This document shows positions 46,972 through 58,282 of a DNA stretch of 64,000 nucleotides, piece by piece. The position numbers and the translations under genes were made by a program. The first letter of the stretch is position 1, and each line of letters starts with the position of its first letter. Below the pieces are notes generated by a model that saw only the letters and a program-made list of their open reading frames with translations, did not search any database and was not told the DNA's origin. This DNA comes from Drosophila persimilis (taxonomy: Eukaryota > Arthropoda > Insecta > Diptera > Drosophilidae). Location of the stretch: assembly GCF_003286085.1 (NCBI RefSeq), contig NW_020825358.1, positions 727,501 through 791,500 of the forward strand. The letters run 5' to 3'.

Positions 46972-48255
46972 GTAGCAGCAGCAACAACAGCAACAGCAAC
47001 AGCGGAGCGGCAGACAATTGCGAATCAAATGCCAGACAAAGTGAAAGCAGCCAGCAGCCAGCAAACGGCTGCCAGGCAACAAAAAATGTTGCAAGCAGGC
47101 CCCCACCATACACAAACCGTAATCCACTCAAGCGCGCCTCCTCTCTCAGGCAGCGGGCGTGTGGGCGCGGCAGCATATTGTGGTTGCCGCTGAATGTGGA
47201 TTCCCAAATGCCAGAGATCATCAGCTGTGGCAATAGCAGAAGCAGCCACAGACACAGCAGCCACAGCAGCCACAGCAGCCACAGACAGCCACTAGAGATG
47301 GCTCTGAAGATCGTGAAAGTCTGTACGATTTCCTTTAATGAAGCAGATGATTGAAAATTGTTCATGGCTTCAACTTTGAACAATCTTTAATAATTGGTAA
47401 CGATATTTTTAGAGGATTCCAAAGGCTAGCTGGAAAGATGGGAGAGGGGCCTGCAGATCTGACAACAGATTGAGAGGGGATAGATCTTAAAAAAGGAAAC
47501 CAATCTAAGCATACGAATAGTTCCCCTGGTTCTTTCTTTGATGGTGTTCAGATTTATATAGATAGACTGTTCCTTAAGCTGTCTGTAATCCATTACCAAT
47601 ACTACCACAGTGAATTTCTCAGCTTAAGAACTCTAAAGATTCCCAAATGAAACCCAAAAATGAGTCAGAGCTAGAGTTAAAGTCGAAATTGGTTGATGTT
47701 GTCGCCAAAAACCTGTATGTGATTACATTTTAATCATTTTCTGAGACCCGCTTTAGCACAGATTAGTCTTTGGACCATCGCTAGGGTATACCTATATCAT
47801 CTTAGATATGCAGAAAAGACTTGCATATTTATGATGTATCGTCTCTTGCCTAAGGCTGGGGCACACAAAACCCTCTTTGGTTGGGTTTCAGTGTGTGAAT
47901 ATCTGGCCCAGATGAAGATCAATCTTCTCACGTGGCCATCGCTCTTGCAACAGGCCTGGCCATAATGCAATTTGGCTGTCAGTTTGTTTTTTGGTTTTTT
48001 TTTTGTTTTGTTTTTGTTTTTGGTCTGGCGCCGCTGTGCACCAACTAAGCAAACAACCAGCGGCAGCCGAAGGCATCTGCAAAAGTCAACTACAGAAGAC
48101 CAATGGACTGGCGACTGGGGACTGGGGACTCCCCCCCCTCGAGCGGCCCCTCTTCCATTGTGGTTTTGGCCATAGTCTGTTGTTGACTGTTTGCCATTTA
48201 AGGCGAGTTGCGCGCTTAAGTCTTTCGTTTCTTTCGTATCTTTTGCTTCTCTGCT

Positions 48256-48290
<35 letters not shown>

Positions 48291-51200
48291 GGGACAAAGC
48301 AAATGGTTTTTGGCCTGACGATTATGTAAGACACACATACGGCGTACTTGTAGATACAGCTACAAAGAAACAAGTACTCGCAGCGACCATACAGAGCCAC
48401 AAAGATACAAAGATATATGTATAAAAGCTTGAAACGCAAGAGGGAGAGGGAGAGGGAGAACAACTTATCATACGAGCTATGCAAATTGATTTTTGCGTTT
48501 TTTTATGGATGATTTCCCTAAAGAAATTACTGGAGTGCCTCTAGAATTTCAAATTGCAGGCTTGCGTCAGGCTCCGTCCCGTTCCGTTCCGTCCGGACAG
48601 TCGTTGGGCTATAAATAAATCTTGTTTTTTTTTTTTTGCACAACAAATGCCTACTGCCTGTCTGTCATTTTAATTGCACAAAGCATTCAATTTGTAATCA
48701 TTTAATTGTCATCTTAATGCGCCTCTCGACAGTCCGTCCGTCCGTCCGTCCGTCCGTCCGTCCAACAGTCGATTCTCCACATGTCTCGTCTCGCATCTCC
48801 GTCTCGTGCGCCGCTGGCGTTTCCACACAAAAACAAATTAGGGGCAAACAAATGTTCTCTTTGTATTATAATAGATCTCTTATCTCGAGCCCCGCTGTTG
48901 GCCTTGAAAAACTAAAGCCAGCGATCGGTAGAGCAACAGCAACGGAAGAGGTTTAGACTGGATTTTGTTGACTGGTTTCGGCTCTGGCTCTGGCTCTGGC
49001 GCTGGCTCTGGCCTCTCGTTTTTGTTTGTTTTTTTGCCAGTTTTTCAGGTACATAGTCGTATATTTTTTAAAGTGAAATTTTCAGTTAGTGTGTCACCTG
49101 CCGCCTGCCACATGACTCAGGTTTTTGACTCAATTTCGCGATGAATCGATTCGAGTTTAATCTGCATTTTGGAGACAGGTTTACGGGACAGACAGACAGA
49201 TAGACTGCTGTGGTTTTTCTGGGAAGCTGCTGTGAAAAGAGATTTCTTTGAACGAACGCCATTTGTGGCTGCGGTTAAAGTTTTGCCTCAAATAATTATC
49301 ACTGTACTCATTTTGGGTTACTACTGAGAGTCTTTATGAGAGTCTGGAGACTTTAACCTTTGGTTTTATCTGTGAGATATAAAGTGGAGAACTTTGAGAC
49401 CCATAATAGATGCAACTTTAAGCAGGTGAAAATATTTTAAAGCTACAAAAATACACAGCTTAACGAATCACTTCATTTCTAGGAACTTATGGGAGTGAGA
49501 CATGTCAATAAATACCCGAGTATTGTGCTTAGATATCGTTAAAAAGATGAAATCAAACCAATCTCTAGAGAGCTGGGCCTAGAACCTAAAAAGAACTTCC
49601 TTAAACACTCCCTAGAAAATCAGGAACTATATTAGGCCTGCAAACCCGACAAGAACTTGTATATAAGCTACTTATTCCAAAGATTTCAAAGAGAACTAAT
49701 GGCCATTTATAGGGAATTCTACTCAAAGAACTTTATAGAATACCAAAGCAAACTTCCAGCTGTTTAAATCTACATAGAGGAAATCCATTGAGAGAGATCT
49801 CTTCAGTTCTATTTCAATGTCAACCTCTTTTTTTGTTTTGTATTTTGTCAAGTACACGATGACCTGCAAAATAAGCGATCCACAAACCGGATATATAAGG
49901 CATTATCCATACCATAGCACTGCTCCATCCCGCTCTATCTTTGGCTCTCTATAGAGTGTGCATCCCTCTCGTTTTCATGGTTTGGCATTAATGAGCTTCA
50001 AAATAAAATAAATTGTATTTTCATTGCTGTTTGTGTTTTGTGGCTGGGCGTGAAGTATGCTTAGCCACGTATCCCCCAGATACACACACACACAGAGAGC
50101 CCCATAGACATAGACATTTGCTGGTGACTGTTGTGATTATGTAATTTCTGTTGCTGTTTTGTTTAGACTTCTCGAGAGCTTCATCGTCCAACAGACAACA
50201 AACAAGTTTATTTCGATGGCATTTTACTCTTGGTTTCAGTCGCAGTCGACTCTGACGAGAGTCCGTATGTAGGTTGGGGTCACATCTCCGCCAGGCAAAT
50301 GACTCTGCCCCAATCGCAGCCACATCGGATCTCTCATTGTTTCGAGCACGAAGCGGCTGAAGCCCTGAAGCCCGGTGGTGGAAAACCGTCAAGAAAACTA
50401 CTAGAAAATTGAAAAATTGAACAATTGCTGTTACAGTCGACAATTTTTTGAGTAATTTTTTGTAACAATTTGAGGATGATATAAGATGATCTAAGACTTC
50501 CCTATTTGCCTATCCAATTTGAGGGGGAGATAATGAGTGTCTGTGGGAGGTACACATCCGTACATCTGTACACAAAGAGCATGTCGAACCGTAGTGTATA
50601 ATCTTTTCTGCTGGCTGTGTATTCCCTTATTATTTGCCTGTCCGTTATTCCAAGTAGATAAAGCAAGGAGTAAAGGTCGTCATCTAATTGTCCCCCGTTT
50701 TATTTGGCATCTTTTCAGGAACTCCCCCGCGCTGAACCTCTCCTGGGCGGACCCAACTCTGCCGATGATTCTGAGCTGCAAGATCTCGACCAGGATATGC
50801 GCAAGTCGGCCAAGGATGACTCTTTGGACAAGGACAACACCTCGGACAAGGACAACTCCTATTCGGAGAGCGATGAGACCGACGAGCTGCAGAAGTTGCC
50901 CGGCAAAATGCCGCTCGAGCTGGACTTGAGCGACCTGGCAGCCGCCATTCTGCGGAACAACAAGAAGTAGGTTTTGTTTTTTTTTGGTTTGTTAAGGCCT
51001 GAGTCTTTTTATGACCCCATGATCCTGTCTATAGATCCCGCATGAACTGCGTGGTGGAGCGCAAGCATGCCGAGGAGATTGTCGACTCGCCCTCGAAGAC
51101 GGTGGCCCTGCCATTCGGCGTGAATCTGACGACAGATCCCAAGAAGGCCCGCATCACCGGGGAGCGCATTTCGATCTTCTGCGATGGCGGAGACGAGGCC

Positions 51201-52426
51201 AGTCGGGAGGAGAAGGAGGCCAAGCGGCAGCGGGAGGAGGAGGAGGACTCTGACGAGGATTCCGAGCCCCTGCGTCCCATGTTCATTCCATTCCAGCGCG
51301 TGCCCATTCCCTTCGGCCGCATGCCCGACCAGATGCCACTGACCCACATGCCCCAGCGCATGATGCCGCCGGCCATGCAGATGCACCAGCACCAGCAGCT
51401 GCCCCAGCAGCAGGGACCGATCATCATCCGCCAGCTGCCGCCCCCGTTCCAGCACCTGCCCATGCGTCCCCCCATGCCCCCGCAGGTGATGCAGGCCCCG
51501 CGCATGGAGTCCTCCGAGGAGCAGCAGCAGCAGCAGCCCAAGATCCAGACCCTGCGCATCCACATGCAGCAGCTGCCCTTCCGCGAGATCCACGTGGCCG
51601 ACGATGTGCCCATGCAGATCCCCGCCCAGCACCGCGAACAGCAGATGATCCAGCAGCAGCGCGAGATCCAGCAGCAGCGCGAGATCCAGCAGCAGCGCGA
51701 GATGCAGCAGCAGCGCGAGATGCAGCAGCACCGTGAGATGCAGCAGCAGCAGCAGCAGCAGCAGCGCGAGATGCCACAGATCCAGATCCAGCACATGCCC
51801 CTGGGCATGGCCCTGCAGCGTGTGGGCATCACCGCCGATGATCTGCGCAGCATCCAGCGCATGGCCGAGGACCGCATCACCGACGAACTGCGTCGCCTGG
51901 CCGCCGAGGAGAACACCGACTCCAACGAGGGCAATGCCTCCAGCGAGGAGGATGAGCGCACTGACGTCTCGTCCAGCTCTTCGGAGCAGGCCACCACCGA
52001 ATCCCAGTCCCAGACGCAGCCCCAGTCGCAGCCCGAGCAGCAGCAGCAGCCGGAGCAGCACCAGCAGGAGACCAGCGAGCACCAGCAGCAGCAGCAACAG
52101 CAGCCGGAGCAGCAGCCCCAGATGCGCCTGCAGCGCCTGATCCTGCAGCCACTGCCCGAGCAGCCACGTGATACCATGACCCCACCCATGCCCGATCAGC
52201 CACCACAGCTGCAGTTCGGCCGCATGGTCTATGGCCGCAGCCTGGCCCAGCCCGTGCGCATTCCCGTGCCCATGATGCAGGCGATCGAGGCAGGAGCCGC
52301 CGCCGAAGAGTCGCAGCGACCACACTGTGAGTTCATCCATCCCTTAGATCCCTTTGGATCCCTTGACTAAATGTTGTTTCCACTCTCTAAATCCCTTCGA
52401 CAGTCGTCCAGCCTCGTTCCGTTTAA
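42113..52426 (+). CDS. Msr-110: Single-pass membrane protein with Gln/Met/Pro-rich ectodomain (probable Msr-110)
   Basis: Five exons (42113-42208, 45347-45544, 50719-50966, 51035-52326, 52404-52426) join in phases 0, 0, 2, 1 to 618 residues ending RPHFVQPRSV. Residues 1-45 are a cytosolic head with clustered Thr/Tyr/Ser; 46-68 (ITAFTVIVSAFILGSFILASSYL) form a signal-anchor membrane segment, giving a type II topology. Residues 99-180 are acidic (DSELQDLDQD, SDKDNSYSESDETDEL); then come a conserved-looking VVERKHAEEIVDSPSKTVALPFGVNLTTDPKKARITGERISIFC block, a Met/Pro-rich stretch and long Gln tracts with QQQREI/QQQREM repeats. I do not know the biochemical role. The name is inferred from position next to spo (CG10594) in D. 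melanogaster, where CG10596 is Msr-110. The donor of exon 3 (AA|GTAGGT) is weak. Confidence 0.8.
42209..45346 (+). other. Intron 1 of the Msr-110-like gene
   Basis: A 3.1 kb intron with a strong donor (GTAAGT) and a TTTTTACAG acceptor. It holds A26 at 44,048-44,073, a (CA)n tract near 44,444-44,467 and CT-rich pieces. The short open frames inside do not resemble any family. An alternative 5' exon could be hidden but is not evident. Confidence 0.7.
44048..44073. repeat. A26 homopolymer
   Basis: Twenty-six consecutive A in intron 1, with further A-rich DNA to 44,180; it is not preceded by a poly(A) signal in either gene orientation that would suggest a retrocopy. Confidence 0.95.
46765..46799. 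repeat. (GTGA)n tetranucleotide array
   Basis: About nine GTGA units, continued by degenerate GAAT units to 46,820. Confidence 0.95.
46938..46971. repeat. (AAC)n trinucleotide array
   Basis: About eleven AAC units followed by mixed CAG/CAA units to about 47,003; intronic, so the Thr-, Asn- and Gln-rich (and antisense Leu/Cys-rich) frames over it are not genes. Confidence 0.95.
48258..48289. repeat. T32 homopolymer
   Basis: Thirty-two consecutive T inside the 5.2 kb intron; length in the read may be unreliable. Confidence 0.95.
48732..48763. repeat. (GTCC)8 tetranucleotide array
   Basis: Eight consecutive GTCC units; similar GTCCGTC phrases are also common within INE-1 elements, but no other INE-1 sequence flanks this one. 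Confidence 0.9.
51646..51775 (+). repeat. Coding minisatellite, QQQREI/QQQREM
   Basis: Eighteen-base units encoding QQQREI or QQQREM repeat about five times in the last large exon, then break into a pure Gln run. Unit length is a multiple of three, so copy-number change keeps the frame. Confidence 0.9.
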
Positions 52427-53227
52427 GTAACAAGAAGACCACGCCTGTGATTGCTGCTCTGCGAATCGAATCTCGACGAGAAACCAAGGAGGAGTAGAAG
52501 GAGGAGCCAAGGAGTCAACCAAACCACCCCCCCACCCCCACGAATTCAATTTGTAGCAGCCTCTGTCCCCAATAAAAAAAACCCCAAAAGTAAAGAAAAA
52601 CATCAAGCAAGCAACAAAAGAAAGAAAGAAAAAAAAAACCAAAAGAAAAGATTTAAAGAGTTTTCCAAACATATTTTTTGTGGCCTTCTTCTATATGTCT
52701 CCCCCTCGTATATTTGTATATTTTATATATGATTTATATATATCCGATATATCTGATATATCTTTATGTATCTGCGTGTCTAACAAACAAACAAGCAAAC
52801 ATTCCACAATCCAAATCCAAAAAAAAAGAAGCAAATCTCCTGTGAATCTCCAAAATGTGAAATGAATGAAAATTGTGAAAGTTTTTCCAATGCAGTTTTT
52901 CTTTCAGTACTCTTTTTTTTTTTTGTTTTGAATTGTCTACAGTTTTGTTTTTCTCACACACAAACACTGCATACACACACACACACATGAAAAAAAAAAA
53001 AATAAATCCGATGGAAATTTTTGTACATAAATTATTATCGTATTTTTAATGAATTAATTGTCTTGTGTAGTTGTTTAGTAAATTAAGAAAGAGCGTCTGC
53101 TGAGATCTGTTGCTGATCCGATTTGATCCGATCCCTTGATTTAATCAAATTCCAAAAAACAAAAAAACTAAGCAGCAAAAAAAAAAAAAAACGATGTGAG
53201 AAATTTGTACATTTTATACACATAAAT

Positions 53228-53258
<31 letters not shown>

Positions 53259-53920
53259 ACCAAACATACACATACACACATTTTGAAGCGAATAAAATTG
53301 TGGATAATTGGAAATCAAAATGGGAATTTTGGTGGTTTTTTCTTTTGCCCTTAGGCCTAGCCAAAACGAGAGTCAAGGTCTGCAAAAGTTTGGTTCGGGT
53401 TTGGACGTTCTTCAAAGAAAATGTCCGCCCGTAGAAATGTAGAACAATCAATTGGGAGTTTAAAAGTCAGTGGGGAATGGAGAAATACTCCTGAGCCTTC
53501 TCTGGAGTCTCTTCTCAAGACTGAAGCTAAAGACGCGGCAAGGGACGCGGCTCTATATTTAGAGAGACTATATATGGTATATGTGTGGGCTTATGATTAA
53601 TGTAACTTATACAATATATTTTATACGTAATTATACGTTAACGCCGGAATCGGTATCGCAGCCGATGCATGCTGTCTTTTGCTATCGCTCTCTCTTCAGG
53701 ATCTCTTCATTTTGCTCGCACTTGTCATGGGATATGGCAAAACATAGAGAGAAAGAGAGGAACCACGACCGCTAGTTATGTTCTAACGTTAATGCTTTCA
53801 CTCTGTATTGTATATGTTTCAATTTTTCTTTACAATTGTCTCTTTCTCTCTCTCTTTTTAAACTAGCAACAGCCGCTCCCCTCCGCCAAGGGGCGCACAT
53901 TGCACGAGGAAGAGTGTGTA

Positions 53921-53960
<40 letters not shown>

Positions 53961-55647
53961 AGCGCGAGACGGGGTAGCGAATCCACTGCAATTTCATTTA
54001 TTTCTACTGGCTATAATAATCCGATCTGATCGGCATCCATATTCGGCAATCTACTAGACATGGCCATGATTCTATTCTATGATTCTGAGTTTTCGGTTTT
54101 CTCGTATCAAAATTGTGGCTGCCACAGAATTTCGCTCTTTGTGTGATATCCCAGGAGTCTACAAACAAAATTTTATTGCTCTAGCTTTTATAGTCTCCGA
54201 GAGCTAGGCATCAAACAAGACGAACAGACGGATCAAGAATAAATGTACTTAATGGGGTCCGATACGCTTCTTTCTGGGTGCCAAACCCATATACTTACAC
54301 CACAAATCGAATACATCTAATAAATACAAAGGGAACACTGCGTATTATGGATGACAAAAAGGAATTTCAATAAAATATGAACGAGAAACAGGTTTAAACT
54401 ATGGGATTCAGATGATTATATCATAAATCTTCTGCAATAAGGTTTGTGCTGTCAAAGTTCCTTAGTTTCCTAGTCCCTGATCGGATAGAGTATTATGGAT
54501 GGAAATTAGCATAGAAAAGAGCTGGAAACTATGGGATTCTTCAGTAAGGTTTCTGAGCTCCAGTAGTAATAATATTTTGACACATTTTTTTAAAAAGGTT
54601 CATAATTTCTCATCGAGCATCCGAACCCATCCCGGTGTGCCTCGTGTAGACTCCCACAATCTACTATTGTGGACAAAATACTTAAAAAACTAATAGCATC
54701 ATTTATATATTTTATTTTCTATGTTTCTAGACTTGCTTTCTGTTTTCATTCGCGGCTCAAAATCATACAAATTCGCAAAAATCGAACATTTTTTGTTTTT
54801 TTTTACATACTTTTTGTTGTTTTGTTAATCAGTTAAGAATATACATACATACATATATATATTTATCAGTTATATATAGTATACATATATAATAATCAGT
54901 GTGTAAGATATATCCGTATGTTTATATACAATTTGCATGTGCACACACGACGGGGGGCAACAGGGGGAACGAACAACCGATGTCAGCAGCAGCTTCCTTT
55001 GGCTCATACCAGTACTATCTTTACAATTATCCTTGTTTTTTGTTTTGTTTTCTGTATAATTAGCTTTAAGTGTATATATGTATATATAGTGTGTATGACT
55101 AATTTTAAGTTGCATTGACGAGTGGGGGGGATGGGGTGGGTTACGTGATGTACAATACGTTTTTGTAGCGCTATTGGTAAAACCTTTCGAAATCAAATTC
55201 GTTTCGTCTAAGCCTTAAAAACAAATACAATTTTTTTGTTTCGCAAATGACTAACACTTAAAGAATGACAGATGTTTCTTGGGTGTGGGGGCTCAACAGT
55301 TGGGGAGCAATGTTTGGAAATTAAATAAAAACACACACAAAGAACAACATTCTATACTCCTTCTCTACACCGCCTGGTCGGACTCACTCACTCTTGTATC
55401 ACCGATTTTTCAGTTTGTATTTTTGTGCAAATTATCCTCTCTCTAACTCCCTCCTCCGTCTCCTATATATCGTTTCTTTTTCGTTAGGATGTGTAAAGCT
55501 GTAACAACGCGAACGTAATTTCATGTTATAATAATTATTATTATGATTAGCACTCCTCCTACTCCTCTTGCACTCCACGCCAATTCCAATTCGTTGCCTA
55601 CTACTACTGCCACCGCTACGATCTGGCTTTGGGCTTGTCGATCTTTT
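52427..55647. other. 3' UTRs of two convergent genes
   Basis: For the plus-strand gene several AATAAA signals follow the stop (near 52,571, 53,001 and 53,291), compatible with a long or alternative 3' UTR. For Bc10 (minus strand) TTTATT at 54,711-54,716 reads AATAAA on the minus strand, giving a 3' UTR of roughly 0.9 kb. A (GA)n tract lies at 53,929-53,956. No coding region between. Confidence 0.6.
53929..53956. repeat. (GA)n microsatellite
   Basis: About 14 GA units between a GT-rich stretch and GCGAGCGC. Confidence 0.9.
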
Positions 55648-55887
55648 CTAGCCATTCTCACACTGATGCCCCTCACAGTTGCCCCAGAAGATGCAGTTGC
55701 CCACGCCGCTGTAGCAGATCAGGGAGACGGCGGTGAGAAACACCACGCTGCAGATGGTACAGGGCTTTCGCTCCAGAAAGAATCCCACCAGATAGAGCAC
55801 TATGAACATCACGTGCGTCTCCATCAGCGCTGGATTTGTGGGCTTTGGTATGAGGAGCACCGGCAGCAGGCATTGCAGGCAATACAT
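55648..55887 (-). CDS. Bc10: BLCAP / BC10 family small membrane protein
   Basis: A 79-residue single-exon frame starting [16 protein letters not shown] and containing [15 protein letters not shown] [24 protein letters not shown] and a Cys-containing acidic tail. This matches the metazoan BLCAP (bladder cancer-associated protein) family, about 87 residues in vertebrates, over nearly its whole length. Two hydrophobic segments ([12 protein letters not shown] and [13 protein letters not shown]) predict a small two-pass membrane protein. Vertebrate BLCAP is linked to growth control and apoptosis; the molecular role is not known. The Met at 55,887 was chosen over longer upstream frames because family identity begins exactly there. 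A motif-1/DRE promoter lies 400 bases upstream. Confidence 0.93.
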   Translation of the reverse strand: MYCLQCLLPVLLIPKPTNPALMETHVMFIVLYLVGFFLERKPCTICSVVFLTAVSLICYSGVGNCIFWGNCEGHQCENG

Positions 55888-56999
55888 CGTGTATCGTGTA
55901 TGGAGGAGTGTGTGCGTGTCCCTTCCCTTCCGTTCCGTAACGTGATTCCCGTGTCTGGGTGCGTAGATAAGTGTTCCCGGCCAGAAGCGTTGACGTGGCT
56001 GCAACGCGTTGCATGAAAGAAAAGGAGGCGAGGCTTAGTTAAACGTTCTATAATTACTATCTCGACTGGTTGTCATGGGCACAAGCTACCCGAGACGTCA
56101 GCAGCAGCACACGACTTACAGAACTCTCTCTCTCTCGCGAATTCTCTCCAGGTGTCTGCTCGCCTATCCTTGGGTTGCACTCCGTGTTCGTCCTGCGTTG
56201 TTGGCTAATTAAGTCGCTCGTATTCTGTGCGTTTCTTTTTTTTATCGCATATTTGCTTGAATTCTCTAAACATTGTGTGGCAGTGTGACCGCGGCTTTAT
56301 CGATAAAAAATACCATCCGACTTCCCGGAAATATACCAAAATATACCGTCTCAATTTTGAAATATACCGTCAATATACTGACGAATTCTAGTTATATTAT
56401 ACATATTCCTCGTTTTTGATATTCCGTCGAATCTTACTGGCTAGATAGATCTCTCAGCCCTGCCCACATAATTTTATCCTTTTGATTAATTAATTTTCTA
56501 CAAGATGAATTACTTTTAAGTACCCCCATTTATTATTTGTTGACTAAAACAAGGTTTAAGCAAAAAAGTTCAACAAAACAACAGTCAAGTCATTTAAAGA
56601 CTTGTTGCTTTGCAACCGGAGTATGGCCATTTGAATATATTTGAATAAAATATCGTGGAAATACCTTTTAAACAGAGACTGGCTAGATTCTGCATTCATG
56701 AGAGCCTGTCCACAATCCTATATCCGTTGCGTTTTCTCGCAACTCCTATAAACCAGGGCTGTCGAGGGCGCACAAATTTGAATATTCTTTTGATTTATAC
56801 ATACTTTTAATTTGTTTAAATTGCACGGAAGACTTGCTGATATACATGTTTATATATAATGGGTGCAATGGATGCAGTCAGCATTTGGTTTGATATGCAA
56901 TTAATATCTAAACATGATACATAAGTACAGATGAGCGTGTCATACTATGGCCACAGTCAGAAAACACAAAATAATTTAGCTATAAGAACGACAATATTT
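55888..56999. other. Bc10 5' region and spacer
   Basis: Holds the Bc10 5' UTR, its promoter cassette (56,281-56,390) and about 600 bases of A+T-rich spacer including the 3' UTR of Sras. Nothing coding was seen. Confidence 0.55.
56281..56390 (-). promoter_or_regulatory. Bc10 housekeeping promoter (motif 1, DRE, motif 6)
   Basis: On the minus strand: GTCAGTATATT, CGGTATATTTCAAAATTGAGACGGTATATTTTGGTATATTT (in parts), a GTCGGATGG variant of GGTCAGACCG, the DRE TATCGATA at 56,298-56,305 and CGGTCACACTG (motif 1) at 56,291-56,281. It is the most complete of the four cassettes in the window. Confidence 0.8.
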
Positions 57000-57981
57000 C
57001 TACACATTCCAGTAGAGCGTGTTCCCATAGACGGATGGACTGGTGGCTATCGGCAGCAGTAGGATCCAGCCCGCCAGGCCAGCTACATACAGAACGATGG
57101 CCAGTACTCGCCGCCACATATCCTGCTGCCAGAGATCCTGCAGGTCCGGCAGACCCATGTGATTGCAAAACGCATGGACGACGAACGGCGCCACTATATG
57201 GCCAGTGCGAGCAAACAGAAACGCCGAATAGAAGCCGAAGAGGGTGGTATAGATGAACTGGAACAAACCGATCAGCAGGGCGGTGCTCAGCTCCACGCCC
57301 AGGCTCAGTCGCTCGGCGATGTGATGCAGATGGGCGACGCCAAAGAAGAGGGGCGTTATAAAGACAGCCGTCATGGGCGAAAAGCTCTGCAGGATCAGCG
57401 GCATCATGCAGGCCCGGAACACAAACTCCTCGCTGAGCGGTGCCATCACATGATTGCGCACCCACATGATGTTGTGGATGCAACCGCGCCAGTAGTCCAG
57501 ATCTAAATGATAGAGCCGCAAAGGTCAATCCGGAATGGTTTCAGCAGGTTTCCCAGAACATACCAAAGTAGGATCCAATCGATTCGTTCTGACAGTTGAC
57601 AAAGATGGGTCCCGCGAACAGCAGCATTGTCAGGCCATAGGGAATCACCACAGCCTGCCACAATCCCTCCCAGCGAAAGCCGAGCAACTTCGCAAAGGGC
57701 TCGCTGCTGAGCAGCTCCGGCGACGAGAAGTACCACACAAAGAACGGGGCGAAGAGCATCACCACCGAGACGCTGGTGAAGCGCCGCTTAATGGTCGCCG
57801 GATGGTCCCGATTGTGTTTCGTGTTCCACACGTAGAGGCTGCCCACATAGAGCAGGGACAAAACAAAGCAGCATGTCACTGAGGTGATGATGGGTATCTG
57901 CGGCAGTGTGTCCTGGCTGGGGAGGGCTTCCAGCACAGGCTGTACTGTGGCTTTGGCTACCATCTCGCTCGCGTTAATCAT
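57000..57981 (-). CDS. Sras: CAAX prenyl protease 2 (Rce1), severas
   Basis: Two exons (57981-57564, 57502-57000) join in phase 1 to 306 residues. The protein is an endoplasmic-reticulum intramembrane endopeptidase that removes the last three residues of prenylated CaaX proteins such as Ras and Rho. Family motifs are intact: EExxxR (SEEFVFR, Glu164, Glu165, Arg169), FxxxH (FFGVAH, His197) and HxxxN (VVHAFCN, His249, Asn253), which make the glutamate-based catalytic site. About seven hydrophobic segments are visible. A second ATG lies six codons downstream of the start and could be used instead. The 61-base intron is typical of fly housekeeping genes. The gene is head-to-head with ScsbetaG. 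Confidence 0.95.
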
Positions 57982-58282
57982 ATAAATGCGGTTTATTCGT
58001 CATACTCTGTTCCCACAGAGGTAATGTGAAAAAAGTACACAAAAACAGCTGCTCCACGACCAGGGCTGCGCTGGATGAATGTTAACAGTGTTCTGTTGCG
58101 GTAACAGCAGAGTTCCGCGATCTGGCAGCCTCGCGCACTTGTGTGATAAGCAAACGGCGGTGGCGGCGACGTTTATTTAAACAATCGGGGCATAAAATAT
58201 TCAGCAATAAAGTGCGCTGCGCCATAAAAATAAATTGAATTCAATTATCCGTCACAGCGAGTGCCTCTCAAGTGCAGCCAAC
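57982..58282. promoter_or_regulatory. Bidirectional promoter between Sras and ScsbetaG
   Basis: Only 301 bases separate the two divergent start codons, so the promoters must share this space. On the minus strand GCGCAGCCCTGGT at about 58,060-58,072 fits Ohler motif 7 (KNNCAKCNCTRNY). No TATA box or DRE is seen; this fits broad housekeeping initiation in both directions. Confidence 0.6.

Larger units (their letters stand above)
45545..50718 (+). other. Intron 2 of the Msr-110-like gene
   Basis: A 5.2 kb intron. The donor AAG|GTAAGT at 45,545 was chosen; a competing CAG|GTGGGA nine bases upstream would remove Val-Gly-Lys without changing frame. Contents are microsatellites: (GTGA)n at 46,765-46,799, (AAC)n at 46,938-46,971, T32 at 48,258-48,289 and (GTCC)n at 48,732-48,763. 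No nested gene was recognised on either strand. Confidence 0.7.

Noticed and set aside
48732..48763. (GTCC)n considered as part of an INE-1 element, which often contains GTCCGTC
   Set aside because: Flanks lack any other INE-1 sequence; a plain tetranucleotide microsatellite is sufficient.
51009..52340. 443-codon Leu/His-rich frame antisense to the Gln-rich exon
   Set aside because: Reverse complement of CAG-rich coding sequence reads as CTG Leu; no start context, promoter or homology.
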